A DNA stretch of 64,000 nucleotides from Malachius bipustulatus. Taxonomy: Eukaryota > Arthropoda > Insecta > Coleoptera > Melyridae. The notes under the pieces were generated by a model that worked only from the letters and a program-made list of their open reading frames with translations, ran no database searches and had not been told where the DNA came from. Of the stretch, positions 10,010 through 20,574 are shown one piece after another. Every line of letters starts with the position of its first letter. The stretch's first letter is position 1. The position numbers and the translations under genes were made by a program. Where the stretch lies: NCBI GenBank assembly GCA_910589415.1, contig OU342638.1, positions 36,801,579 through 36,865,578 of the forward strand, given 5' to 3'.

Positions 10010-12937
10010 ATGGGGCGATCAGGCAAAAGGGGCCACCGCTCGCAATCTCAGCACTCCCATCGATCAAGGAGCAGGCACTCCCGTAGCCCGAGAACAGTAA
10101 GGGATGATGATACAAGTAGTACGATAAGTGAGTTAAAAAGGGAATTGGCGGCGTTGCAGCAAATTGTAAGTACCCATTCGAGTACTAATATGCATTTAGA
10201 TGAAACGGTAATACCCGCATTCGAACCTGGCATGGAAAGTTCCCAAAGTGCAACCGACTGGGTTCGCAAAATAGACGAACTAGCCATTTTGCATAGATGG
10301 TCAGACGAAACTGTATTTAAGTTAGCCACAAATCGACTACGAGGTAATGCACGTAAATGGTATGACTCACTACCAAATCTTGGCTTAAATTGGCTGGACA
10401 TGAAACAACAACTTATTCAGAACTTTCCGACGCCGATTCGATTTGGTAAATTACTGGTTGAGGCTGCAAACTATAACCCTGTTCCTGGTCAAAACTTGGG
10501 CGACTATTGTTATGAAAAGGCAGCAAAATTAAATCGTTTAAATTTGGCAATTCCCGAAGAATGTATTATTGATAGTGTAATTGAAGGGATTAATGATAAC
10601 AAAATTGCTTTACCCGCAAGGGCGGCAAATTTTCAAACAATTGGTAATCTAGCAAATTATCTCAGTAATGTGTCGTCAACGAAATACCTACCTTCCACTT
10701 CAAATCCGAAATCAAATTTCAATGTTCCTGGCTATCTAAATAATGCTCGATCCCAAAGTAAATTTTCAAAACGAAGTTTCAAACCTGGAGACTCTCGTCC
10801 TACGAATGTGTCCAAGAAAATATCCTGTTTCAATTGTGGTGGAGATCATCGAGTACGGGATTGTCAGAAGCCAAGGGTTGAATGTAAGGGATGCAACCGA
10901 TTAGGGCATACTCAAGAATTTTGTACTAATAAATTTGGTTACAAAACGAAACGTGTAAATGAAATCCAAGATAGTACCGGTACAATAATAAATATTTTTG
11001 TTAAAACTGCTCAAATAAATAATTTCAAGATAAAATGTTTGCTGGATAGCGGTAGCGACTGTACGATAATCAAGCGATCGACGGCATTCAATGCTAGAGT
11101 TTCAATTCAAGAAAATAAGCCTATTTCTCTTAAATGTTTCATGGGTAATATGACAGTGAGTAACCAAAAATGCGATCTGAAAATAACAATCGAAGAAGCG
11201 GTTGTTAATGTTATTGCTATCGTCCTTGATGATAAATACTTGAGTCATGATCTTATAATCGGACGTGATTTTCTCTGCAATGAAAACGTAGTAATTACAA
11301 AAACTAAAGATAAGCTAATATTAAGGAATTTACCTTCTCTCGATATAAATAAAATTGAAGTTATTGAAGAAAATTATAACAATTCTGTTTTTGATCTCAA
11401 TTCGATTAATTTTGACAAGGATCTCTCACCCGATCAGAAAACGATAACATTTAATTTACTTCAGCAATACCGAGATTGCCTTGCATTTTCAATAAGTGAA
11501 TTAGGAAAAACTGATAGCATTGAAATGCATATTAAATGCACTAGTGAAGAACCTGTTGTTTATAGACCGTACCGAATGGCCGTACAAGAAAAAGCGATAT
11601 TGTCGAAAATTATTGACGAACTTTTGCAAAATAACATTATTAGGGAATCCAGCTCCCCTTATGCTAGTCCCATTCTCCTAGTGAAGAAGAAAACAAATGA
11701 CTACAGGATGTGCGTTGATTACCGAAAATTAAACGCGATCACAGTTAAGGATAAATATCCACTCCCTTTAATCGATGAACAAATTGACAAGTTAGGAGGC
11801 AATAATCAATTTTATATTACGTTAGATTTAGCCTCGGGTTTTTATCAAGTCCCTATGGCACCAGATTCTGTTGAGAAAACGGCGTTCGTGACACCGGAAT
11901 CACATTATGAATTTCTAAGAATGCCTTTCGGCTTGACTAATTCACCCAGTATTTTTCAAAAACTTATAAACAACGTTCTAGGAAAACTGAAAAATAACAT
12001 AGCTTTTCCCTATATTGATGACATAATCATTCCATGTGAATCAGTTGACGAAGGACTATCACGACTCGAAACCGTCCTTAACAAATTGCGTGAACATAAG
12101 CTAACTCTGAAATTAAGCAAATGTGCATTTTTCAAAAAGCAAATTGATTACTTGGGAAGAGAGATTAGTTCTGAGGGCGTGAAACCGGGAAGCAAGAAAG
12201 TTGAAGCTGTATTAATGATGAGGAGCCCTAGTAACGTCAAAGAAATTCGACAATTTCTAGGCCTGTCAGGTTATTTCCGTAAGTTTATTAAAGATTACGC
12301 TCGAGTTGTTGAACCACTAACACGACTTACAAAGAAATCCAACCCTTGGATTTGGTCTAAAGAACAGGATGACGCTGTTCAGAAAGTTAAAGAAATTCTA
12401 ACTACCAAACCTGTCTTAGCTATTTTTGACCCATCTTTAGTAACGGAACTCCATTCAGATGCCAGTTCATTGGGTTTTGGTGCAATGCTCATCCAAATTA
12501 AAAGTGATGGCCTACGTGTCGTTGTTGCTTACTACAGCAAGCAAACGTCTCCAGAGCAACGCAAGTTTCACTCTTACGAACTCGAGACTCTAGCTGTCGT
12601 GCTCTCGTTAAGACATTTTCGAACTTATCTATTGGGAATGAGGTTCAAGGTTATCACGGACTGTAGTGCATTAAGAACAACATTTAGTAAAAAGGATTTG
12701 CTCCCTCGTGTAGGTCGATGGTGGTTAGAAGTCCAAGATTTTAACTTTTCGATTGAACATCGTCCTGGAACGCAAATGTCTCATGTGGATGCTCTAAGCC
12801 GGGAGCTGGTGGTTGATGTTCTACAAGTAGACATAACAGAAGGCGAGTGGTTGCATGCTGTTCAGTTGCAAGATGAACAAGTTGTCATGATACTAAATAT
12901 TTTGCAAGATAATGTCAGAAGTAATGAAACCAAATAG
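10010..12937 (+). CDS. Retrotransposon Gag-Pol, part 1 (gag to RNase H)
   Basis: This 975-residue frame starts with a basic, RS-rich gag N-terminus. Two zinc knuckles follow near residues 280-310 (CFNCGGDHRVRDC, which has the unusual spacing CX2CX3HX4C, and CKGCNRLGHTQEFC). The aspartic protease motif is LLDSGSDCTIIK (about residue 345). Reverse transcriptase spans roughly 520-720 and carries the catalytic YIDD box. RNase H (about 810-930) contains HSDASSLGFGAML and ITDCSAL. Gag and pol are in one frame, with no frameshift between them. The frame ends at a TAG at 12935-12937; the same frame continues without a further stop into the integrase. Whether that stop is inactivating or read through is open. 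Confidence 0.95.
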   Translation: MGRSGKRGHRSQSQHSHRSRSRHSRSPRTVRDDDTSSTISELKRELAALQQIVSTHSSTNMHLDETVIPAFEPGMESSQSATDWVRKIDELAILHRWSDETVFKLATNRLRGNARKWYDSLPNLGLNWLDMKQQLIQNFPTPIRFGKLLVEAANYNPVPGQNLGDYCYEKAAKLNRLNLAIPEECIIDSVIEGINDNKIALPARAANFQTIGNLANYLSNVSSTKYLPSTSNPKSNFNVPGYLNNARSQSKFSKRSFKPGDSRPTNVSKKISCFNCGGDHRVRDCQKPRVECKGCNRLGHTQEFCTNKFGYKTKRVNEIQDSTGTIINIFVKTAQINNFKIKCLLDSGSDCTIIKRSTAFNARVSIQENKPISLKCFMGNMTVSNQKCDLKITIEEAVVNVIAIVLDDKYLSHDLIIGRDFLCNENVVITKTKDKLILRNLPSLDINKIEVIEENYNNSVFDLNSINFDKDLSPDQKTITFNLLQQYRDCLAFSISELGKTDSIEMHIKCTSEEPVVYRPYRMAVQEKAILSKIIDELLQNNIIRESSSPYASPILLVKKKTNDYRMCVDYRKLNAITVKDKYPLPLIDEQIDKLGGNNQFYITLDLASGFYQVPMAPDSVEKTAFVTPESHYEFLRMPFGLTNSPSIFQKLINNVLGKLKNNIAFPYIDDIIIPCESVDEGLSRLETVLNKLREHKLTLKLSKCAFFKKQIDYLGREISSEGVKPGSKKVEAVLMMRSPSNVKEIRQFLGLSGYFRKFIKDYARVVEPLTRLTKKSNPWIWSKEQDDAVQKVKEILTTKPVLAIFDPSLVTELHSDASSLGFGAMLIQIKSDGLRVVVAYYSKQTSPEQRKFHSYELETLAVVLSLRHFRTYLLGMRFKVITDCSALRTTFSKKDLLPRVGRWWLEVQDFNFSIEHRPGTQMSHVDALSRELVVDVLQVDITEGEWLHAVQLQDEQVVMILNILQDNVRSNETK

Positions 12938-14083
12938 TATTTTGAAAAATATTGTTTGAAAAAGGGAATCGTCTATCGAAGACTCGAGAATAATAAAACT
13001 GCTTGGTTAGTACCTCGTAACGTTCGATGGCAGATTTGTAGACTTTGTCACGATAATATGGGACATTTTGGTCTAGAGAAAACCTTGAGAAAAATTGAGG
13101 AAAACTACTGGTTTACAGGAATGAGAAAATTTGTCAAGAAGTATGTATCTTCATGTTTGAACTGCCAATATTACAAACCTCGTCCTGGAAAGAAACAAGG
13201 GTCGTTACACCCTATAGAAAAGGTAGCTACACCTTTCTATATGTTACACATGGATCACGTAGGACCTTTTGTGACTAGCCGAAGGGGCAATAAATATTTA
13301 CTGGTCATTGTTGATGCGTTCACAAAATATGTGATAATCGAAGCAGTAAAAAGTACGAAAACACGATATGTAACAAAAACGTTGCTCGACATGTTTTATT
13401 TATTTGGAGTAGCAAAAAGGGTAGTGACTGATAGAGGTACAGCATTTACGTCACAAACTTTTGAGACCTTCTGTAAGACTTACGGTATAAAGCATACTTT
13501 GAATGCTGTAGCAACTCCCCGTGCCAATGGGCAATGCGAGAGGTACAACGGTACTATCTTACATGCTTTAGCAGCTACATCTGCAGATAACCCTGAAGAC
13601 GAATGGGATAAGCCCATTAAATCTATACAGAGCGCTATGAACTGCACTTACAATAAAAGTATTGGTGTCTCGCCACTTGAAGCATTGGCCGGATACAAAC
13701 CATGTCATGTTGCTGAGTCAAACATTTTGAGCGCAATTCAAGTGAGCTTGGATAGAATCGATTTAGCTGAACTGAGAGGTTCTATTAAGCAGCGAATTAC
13801 CGAAGACCAGAAGATGCAAAAGGAGAGGTTCGACAAGGCTCGAGCTGCCGCAAAGATTTATAAGCAAGGTGAACTAGTCATGGTTTCGAGCGCAGCACCT
13901 AGTACTGGCTCTAGTAGAAAGCTTTTGTCAAAATTTAAGGGACCTTTCAGAGTTACAAATGTTTTACCGAATGATCGCTATGAGGTTGAAGACCTACGAG
14001 AAGGACGTTCGAAATCTAAAACCGTGATGGCGGTTGATAAGATTAAGCCATGGGTCGTTTTAAAAGGTGAGAATAAGTTTTAG
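12938..14083 (+). CDS. Retrotransposon integrase, part 2 of pol
   Basis: This is the same frame as the preceding 975-codon segment; its first ATG is at 12956. It shows the integrase zinc-binding HHCC motif (HDNMGH and CLNC), then the DDE core: D in HMDHVGP, D in TDRGTAF and E in CERYNG. A basic C-terminal region follows (about residues 310-375), with KFKGPFRVTNV resembling the integrase C-terminal barrel. It is intact apart from being separated from the RNase H part by one stop codon. Alone it would lack its normal expression as part of Gag-Pol. Confidence 0.92.
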   Translation, partial: YFEKYCLKKGIVYRRLENNKTAWLVPRNVRWQICRLCHDNMGHFGLEKTLRKIEENYWFTGMRKFVKKYVSSCLNCQYYKPRPGKKQGSLHPIEKVATPFYMLHMDHVGPFVTSRRGNKYLLVIVDAFTKYVIIEAVKSTKTRYVTKTLLDMFYLFGVAKRVVTDRGTAFTSQTFETFCKTYGIKHTLNAVATPRANGQCERYNGTILHALAATSADNPEDEWDKPIKSIQSAMNCTYNKSIGVSPLEALAGYKPCHVAESNILSAIQVSLDRIDLAELRGSIKQRITEDQKMQKERFDKARAAAKIYKQGELVMVSSAAPSTGSSRKLLSKFKGPFRVTNVLPNDRYEVEDLREGRSKSKTVMAVDKIKPWVVLKGENKF

Positions 14084-14133
14084 TTGTGGACAACGGTCTA
14101 CCTCAGCTTATAAATGTAGTTGACTTGACAAAA

Positions 14134-14717
14134 CGATCACAAATATGAAACGACTAACACTTTGATCAATCCAAATACGGTTAGTATACGACTAACATAT
14201 TGATCGCTTAATTTTACGGTTAGCATACGGCTAACACCTTGATCAATTCAAATACGGTTAGTATACGACTAACAGATTGATCGCTTAACTTACGGTTAGC
14301 ATACGGCTAACACCTTGATCAATTCAAATACGGTTAGTATACGACTAACAGATTGATCGCTTAACTTACGGTTAGCATACGGCTAACACTTTGATCAATC
14401 CAAATACGGTTAGTATACGACTAACAGATTGATTGCTTAACTTACGGTTAGCATACGGCTAACACCTTGATCAATTCAGATACGGTTAGTATACGACTAA
14501 CACCTTTAGTGATGGATGAACGGTTAGTATACGACTAACAATTTGACGAACTTATTGGTTAGTATACGACTAACAATTTGACGAGCTTATTGGTTAGTAT
14601 ACGACTAACAATTTGACGAATTTATTATTGGTTAGTATACGACTAACAATTTGACGAGCTTATGGTTAGTACACGACTAACAACTGGATATGTTTATTGT
14701 TTGGTATACGACCAATA
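14134..14717 (+). repeat. Array of about 15 covarying hairpins in the element's 3' noncoding region
   Basis: The palindrome GGTTAGTATACGACTAACA recurs from 14179 to 14682 in 14 copies, alternating in its first half with GGTTAGCATACGGCTAACA. A diverged copy with TTGGTATACGACCAA is at 14701-14717, and a half copy is near 14134. Arms GTTAGT/ACTAAC flank a conserved ATACG centre. Spacers are 16-20 bases (TTGATCAATTCAAATAC, GATTGATCGCTTAACTTAC, then ATTTGACGAGCTTATT). The base changes in the arms come in matching pairs, so the palindrome is kept. Confidence 0.95.
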
Positions 14718-14987
14718 ATAAATCAATTATTAGTAGTTGCTGTTGCATTCTATGTTACTGGAAAAACTGGAATAATAATAATATGGTGAAAGCGAATAGT
14801 AATGAATCTATGAAATGAAGATGAGGTAGACTAGGTTGATTCACTTTTACATGGATATTTCAAGCGGAACTTATACAAAAGGAAGTGCCGTAATTCATAT
14901 ATTATTATGATTCTTGTCCGTGTTGTTAATTTTGATGAATTATTTCAGATACAGATTAACGCCAATCCTGGGACAGAATTGGATCTA

Positions 14988-14999
14988 CAGGATGGCCGA
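14988..14999 (+). promoter_or_regulatory. tRNA-Leu 5'-end-like sequence at the 3' LTR border
   Basis: CAGGATGGCCGA sits one base before the 3' LTR. It equals, as I recall it, the D-arm side of a leucine tRNA (GTCAGGATGGCCGAG). The usual polypurine tract expected at this position is poor here. The role is unknown. Confidence 0.45.
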
Positions 15000-15000
15000 A

Positions 15001-15215
15001 TGTTAGAAACAGCTCATAAATTCGACTGGTCTGCAAAAAAACTAACTGACTGGTAGATAAGACCGGGTCGAATCACTCTGCCGCGACACGCTCACCGTGA
15101 AGCATTGATATATTTCAATACTAATAATTGTCATTACTTATTATTACATTGTTCATTAAAATTCATTGTTTGATTTAATTTGAGTCTATTTGGCTTTTTC
15201 TAAACTCTCCTAACA
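15001..15215 (+). repeat. 3' long terminal repeat
   Basis: 215 bp, identical to the 5' LTR, followed directly by the target duplication CTTC (15216-15219). Confidence 0.95.
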
Positions 15216-15219
15216 CTTC

Positions 15220-15790
15220 GTTGCTTGTGTTTTTCTTTGTGTTAGATCTGTATATTATGATTATGTTATGTGGTAGATTGTTATAAATATTACGGTTTTA
15301 TTATTGTGTTTAAAATGTTATTGTTATTACATAGGTGTCCCATTTAAAATGGTCTAGGTTCATGGGGATTTCGGTAAAGGTAATAGATACTGTGGTAATA
15401 GATACTTACAAGGTCGGTTAAATTAGGTAAATTAGTAACATTTCATGCTCAATATACCCTAGAGCAGCGGAAATTTACAGGACCAAAGTTCCGCTCATCA
15501 TATATGCTGTGAACTGTATATAAGTAGCCGGCTCAAACGGCATAGGAAAAACGGAAATCATTTCCACATTCTGGCTACTACGAATAGTTAAGCTAAGAAT
15601 CAAAAATGAACATACAAAAATTTCATGCTTATCAAGAATTTGAAACGAAATTTATGGCAACTTCTAAGGCTGCTGAAATATCCTGAAAAAAAATAGAAAA
15701 TCGAGATTTCTTATTTTATGAAAGAAATTGTATTGTTTTTCATGTCATTCGGCATTAAAAAAGTCACGGAAACCAAATAAGCTCTATCAC
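15220..15790. other. Intergenic, nothing recognised
   Basis: AT-rich sequence to the right of the retrotransposon. No long open frame, RNA gene or repeat was recognised. Confidence 0.4.
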
Positions 15791-15799
15791 ATTTTTAAT

Positions 15800-16225
15800 A
15801 TGATAAGGAAAGGTTTGGGTAAGGTTAAAGAAATCATAAGGAAAGCTTTGGAAAAGGTTGGGGAAAGATTTGGGTAAGGTTAGGGAAATGACAAGGAAAG
15901 GTTAAAAATGGTTTGTAAAAGGTTAGGTCAAGGTTTGGGAATCGTTTTGGCAAGATTAGGAATAGGATATGATCAGGAAAGGTTTATATTCCTAACTTTG
16001 CCAAAACTATTCCGACACCTTTCCCTAACATTAGGGAAAGGTTTAATAAAGGTTTGGGTACGGTTAGGGAAATCTTAAGGAAAGGTTAGGGGGAGGTTTG
16101 AGTAAGGTTAAAGAAATCATAAGCAAAGCTTTGGAAAAGGCGGTTATAAAAGCAATGGGAACTGTTGGAGAAAGGTTAGAAAAAGGTTTGGGAAAGGTTA
16201 GGAATAGGTTTGGGGAAAAGGTTAA
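15800..16225. repeat. Irregular AAGGTTTGGG/GGTTAGGGAAA minisatellite
   Basis: Purine-rich units such as AAGGTTTGGGTAAGGTTAGGG recur about 20 times with irregular spacing. A short stretch near 15985-16035 is inverted (CCTAACTTTGCC, CCTTTCCCTAAC). It is not a regular (TTAGG)n telomere tract. Confidence 0.85.
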
Positions 16226-16229
16226 GTGA

Positions 16230-17660
16230 ATATTTAGTAACGAATAAATTTTTCTTCTAGAATAATTGTTTAAATTTTTTTGCTGAACTCTTGCCCAAAC
16301 CGTTGACCACCGTCTGAGGTTCGAATCCCAGCTCAACACGGTTGTTTGTGCTCGTTAATTTATTAATAGTTCGTTAATTATAGATAGGTTAGGTTATAGG
16401 TACATCAATAACATAGAGAACAGCTTACCATCAATTATGAGAAACAAAAATAAGAGATACAGCCTTTGGTAGTTCTTAACAATCTAAATCCAGCCCCCTG
16501 GTAAATTTTGAACGAAGGTCTGATAGAAATACAATAAAAGCTGGCTCTGGTTTTCTTTTACTTTCGTTTCCATAAATCTTATGTATGAAAATTCACAAAC
16601 TTTTCTGTTTAAAGAAAATAGTTTCCAGGAAAATATTAAGTGCAATTTGGTTGAATTTTCTAGCTTTTGTTTATTCAACTTCTTGCATCGAGTTATTTTA
16701 GTTTATTTTCTTCTATGGTTGCAGAGGGTATTATTATTATAAAGGCTCATTAAGTTAAGGGGCAGACTTCTGTGACCATTTATGGAGAAGATATCCAGTC
16801 GAAAGAGCTACTTTCATTTTTTCAAACTATCTATTATCAACCTAATTTTTTGGAAAAGTTGAATTTGACTGGTAGGTATTAAAATAAACGACTAAACTTA
16901 AAAATTACCCTGTTCTGTTTTACCACAGGACTATTATATCCTATTTTTGCAAAATATTTGTGAGAAAAATTCGAAAAAAAAAGAACTAGTAGAGAGACTG
17001 AAATGAAACAAGAACGAAAATGTAATTATTAATTTATTTTAACTTAAGTTAATTCTGAAACCTCACGACTAAATTTGACAATAATAATACCGATGGGAAC
17101 ATTGAGATTCATCTCAGAGACTAACATTAATTTGTATAATACACACAAAACTTAAAACTAAAAGAAAACCACAATCGGCAATCGTGACTGTATGACACAA
17201 ACAACATCCATTCGATAATAATAATAATAAAACGGTTGAGACCAGTTGTAGTAATAATAATAATAGATGACCCTTACAAATACAAGACATAATTCTTATT
17301 AATCTAATGACAGATAAATGACAATATTACGTTTACCATACAATATGATGACTGAATAAGGAGAAGAAACAAACAGAGAGCATATTCACAATTTAATAAT
17401 AAAACTTATCATCTGCACGAAGCAGTGTGAGTGTGATGCTGATGATTAGATGAATGAGGTTTATTTACTATTACAATATGTTGTTACTCTATTTACTATG
17501 GTACGTACTGGTACTGGTACATAGTATTGGTACCAGGTACTAGTACTAGTACTGGTACTAATCAACTGAACGAGAAAAAGTAAATAGTATAAAAGATTGC
17601 CGAAGTTATTTCATTTAATTTTCACATTGCTTGCTTCGCACAAGCGCTCTCTCAATATCT
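16230..17660. other. Intergenic and 3' flank of the HMGA-like gene
   Basis: No gene recognised. A B-box-like GGTTCGAATCCCAGC lies at 16318, but no cloverleaf can be built around it. ATA/AAT runs (17220-17270) and a GGTACT/AGTACT repeat (17500-17565) are near the end of the HMGA-like transcript. Confidence 0.45.
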
Positions 17661-17662
17661 AC

Positions 17663-18103
17663 TTAGTCGTCGTCTTCTTCTTCTTCGCCGGCGTTATTCT
17701 CCTCGCCGTCCTCTTCTGAAGACTCCTTTTCCTTTTCTTCCTTTTTCGGCCTTCCTCGTCGTCCTGCAAAAATAAACCAATCAATCAATAAATCAACCGT
17801 CTCACACCAGGCAGCCATGTCTTACCAGTTCCTTTACCCTTCGCCTTGGCGGGGAAAGTCTTCTTTTTGGTGGAGCCCTTCGGTCTGCCTCGGCCCCTCT
17901 TCGCCGGCGCCACTTCTTCGTCGTTGGCGTCGCTGTCAGCTTTCGCTTCCTGCAATAATAGAAAAGGTTAGAATCGGGGATAATGTTTCAAAGTACACGG
18001 CGCTTACCTTTCTGGGTCTTTTCTTTGATTCGGCTTTGTCGTTTTTCTCAGCTGCCACGGTGTTTGCCTTTCGGCCGCGTTTGGTTGGAGTGTCGTCGGA
18101 CAT
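17663..18103 (-). CDS. HMGA-like AT-hook chromatin protein
   Basis: Three coding exons read on the minus strand: 18103-18008, 17949-17826 and 17763-17663. All have GT-AG junctions and together encode 106 residues. The protein starts MSDDTPTKRGRK and carries AT-hook-type basic cores: TKRGRKA (residues 7-13), a weaker KKRPRK (27-32), KRGRGRPKGS (about 49-58) and GRRGRPKKE (about 74-82). It ends in a very acidic tail (GEEEEDDD). This layout, short with separated RGRP hooks and an acidic C-terminus, is that of HMGA/HMG-I proteins, which bind the minor groove of AT-rich DNA and shape chromatin in the nucleus. A noncoding part precedes the ATG, with an acceptor TTTTTTCTTGCAG ending at 18136. At least one 5' noncoding exon therefore lies upstream (see 20575-21060). 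Confidence 0.88.
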
Positions 18104-18139
18104 TTTGTTATTGGTTTATGTCAATAGGTAATAAGCTGC

Positions 18140-19640
18140 AAGAAAAAATTACGATTAATTATAGGGGCAAGGGAGGTGGGAGTAGACAAATGCAACATTA
18201 GACTTTGATATAAAAAACGAGGTCTGTCTAGTGTGATGAGGATTCGTTTGACAATGTTTGACAGCAGAAATTCTGACCTCTCAACATTTTGTCGTATAAA
18301 ATAATAAATTAATAATTATATCCATAAAAAATGACAGTTGAATGATTTTATTATAAAAAATTGTACATTTTGCCAAATGGGAACAATGGCTGTATTCACA
18401 AGGGTGCTCCAGCCATAAAAGAAAAAAAAAAGTGGTAACAAAATGATGAATTTTGATGAAACGTCAATTTTTTTTTATTTCAATGATACTTAATCTTCAT
18501 TAATTCACAATATATTTGACATTTTCACTCATTACAAGTTCCAAAATGACAAATCAGATGTAAATTTTATAAATCTTTTTGACATAACCTCAATTTATAT
18601 ACGCTACAAAGTGACAGGAGTGATCAAAGCTGACAGTTCTGATTAGTCAATTTTTTTAACAGCGTGAGTAAATTCACAATATATTTTCAAAGTAAATTCA
18701 AAAATGACAAATGACAGATGTAAATTTTATAGCATTTTTTGGCGACATAACCTCTATCAACAAAATGTCAGTGGTAGACTGAAATAATTTTAAATGAAGA
18801 AAAACTCAGATCCTGATTGTTGAAAGTCTAAACTGACAGTTCCGATATATCAATTTTTTTATAGCACAAATACCTAAATTCACGATTTATTTTACATCTT
18901 ATATACTTATAACCTAACCTATGTTCAAAAATGACAAATGACAGATGTACATTTTATAAGGACTTTTGACATAACCTCAATCAACAATTCAACAGTGGCA
19001 GATTGAAATGAAGAAAAACTGTTAGATATAACCTCGATCAACAAACTGATAGTAATTGTCAAAAGTGACATTTCCAATAATGTCAATTTTATTACAACGC
19101 AAGTAAATTAATAATAATTTGACATTTTCACTTACTACCAGGTGAAAAAATGACATATGAATATGACAGATGAAAATTTTATATTTTTGACATAACCTTG
19201 ATCCACAATGTGACAGTGACAGATTGAAATGATTTGAAATGAAGAAAAACTGTTCCAGATCCTGATTGTTCCTAAACTGACAGTTCCGATGTCACCATAA
19301 CAAAGTAAATTCACAATAATTTCACACTTTCATTTATTACTAAGTCAAAAAATGACAAAGCGACAGATTGAATGACATGTTATTGTCTAATAATGAGTCG
19401 AGTGGTAGATATTTGAAATTTGAAAAAAAAAAGAAGCAATCTTGACATATTTAATTTTGATATTTTTTTGTGCACATTTATCTCATGAATAATAATTGTC
19501 ATTGTAACTCAACAATATTTGAAAATACCGAGCTGGACATTTTTAAGTAAATAAAATGTCAATCAAAAACCGATCAAGATGTATTAATATGTCAAGAGTT
19601 AAAACGTGCTACTGTCACTTTTACCATGGAAAAAATATTA
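18140..19640. repeat. Degenerate tandem repeat in HMGA-like 5' intron
   Basis: The phrases AAAATGACAAATGACAGATG, TTTTGACATAACCTC and AACTGACAGTTCCGAT recur near 18545, 18705, 18925, 19145 and 19350, giving an irregular period of 160-230 bp. It fills the intron between the upstream noncoding exons and the start-codon exon. Confidence 0.75.
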
Positions 19641-20574
19641 ATAAGCCGATTTTGGCGCCAAGCCGATTATTATAGACCTGGCGCCATTTTTAAACATGAC
19701 TTCTAAAAAAAAACTTGGGTGACATTTTGTCTTCTACTTTAGACAATACGTCAAAATCAGCGGCCGCCATGACGCTCGCACCTACGATTACGACTAGCGA
19801 AGCGTCAAAAACAATCGCTAATCAACATTTCCACAATAATAACCCAAGCTACTCGATTTGTCATAATAACAAAAAAGCGAGATAAAAAACCGTTGAACTT
19901 TCAAAGAAATAGATAAGCGAGAGAGATAATTTGAAAGTTTGCGTCCTAGAAAATCAATAAATTTAACCCAACCGGCGTGAAGAACGAAACGAACGCTTCT
20001 TTTCCCGAGCAATTTTATAGCGTGCTATTATAATTTATCAATAAATTAATTACTCGAATAAATAAATTAAACACCAGTTACTGGTGTTTAGTAATAACAC
20101 ACCAACCTTGCAAAATAAAATAAAAACACTGGAACGAAAAAATAAATTAAAAAAAAAGGCCGATGACGCTAACAACACTAACACAAACACACGGACACCG
20201 ACGAAACGAACGCCGCTTACTAGGACCGAACTGAACAAGGAACACACCACATAGAACCGTCAAGTATAAAATGAAAAGTTAACGACCACTGAGACTGAAA
20301 TTGCCGAAATGCTTTGTAATTTTTATCGAAGATAATCGAAATTTGATATTTTTTCCATGTACCCAAATAATAATACAAAAAAACGCCAATATTTCAGGTA
20401 ATATTGAAGGGAGGTAAAACGTGTCCCGATGAAAATTGACGGAATTAAGAGGACGGCGTCATTCGAATCGAATCGAACAGAAGAAGAACCGCGCGCGCCA
20501 TACTCAAAATAATATAATATTAAAATTCTAGGCTACACCCAAATATTTTCCAATGAAACCGGAGGGAAACTCAC

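Larger units (their letters stand above)
9672..15215 (+). mobile_element. Ty3/gypsy LTR retrotransposon, near-complete
   Basis: The element is 5,544 bp with 215-bp LTRs that I read as identical. They begin TGTTAG and end CTAACA. The flanking tetranucleotide CTTC occurs at 9668-9671 and 15216-15219 as a target-site duplication. The internal part holds a tRNA-Leu-like primer site, one gag-pol frame (gag, zinc knuckles, protease, reverse transcriptase, RNase H, integrase) broken by a single in-frame stop, no envelope gene, and a 600-bp array of hairpins before the 3' LTR. The domain order RT-RNaseH-integrase assigns it to Ty3/gypsy (Metaviridae). The leucine primer would fit an mdg3-like lineage, but that is a guess. 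It is a recent insertion. Confidence 0.95.

Noticed and set aside
743..15215. CRISPR-like array among the regular repeats
   Set aside because: The 247-bp tandem units and the hairpin array lack unique spacers of constant length, and the locus is eukaryotic.
15800..16225. Internal telomere (TTAGG)n tract
   Set aside because: The words GGTTAGG occur, but units are irregular, mixed with GGTTTGGG, and no run of consecutive TTAGG units exists.
16310..16345. tRNA gene around GGTTCGAATCCCAGC
   Set aside because: Only the T-loop resembles a tRNA. The T stem pairs at two or three positions, and no D-arm, anticodon arm or acceptor stem can be formed.
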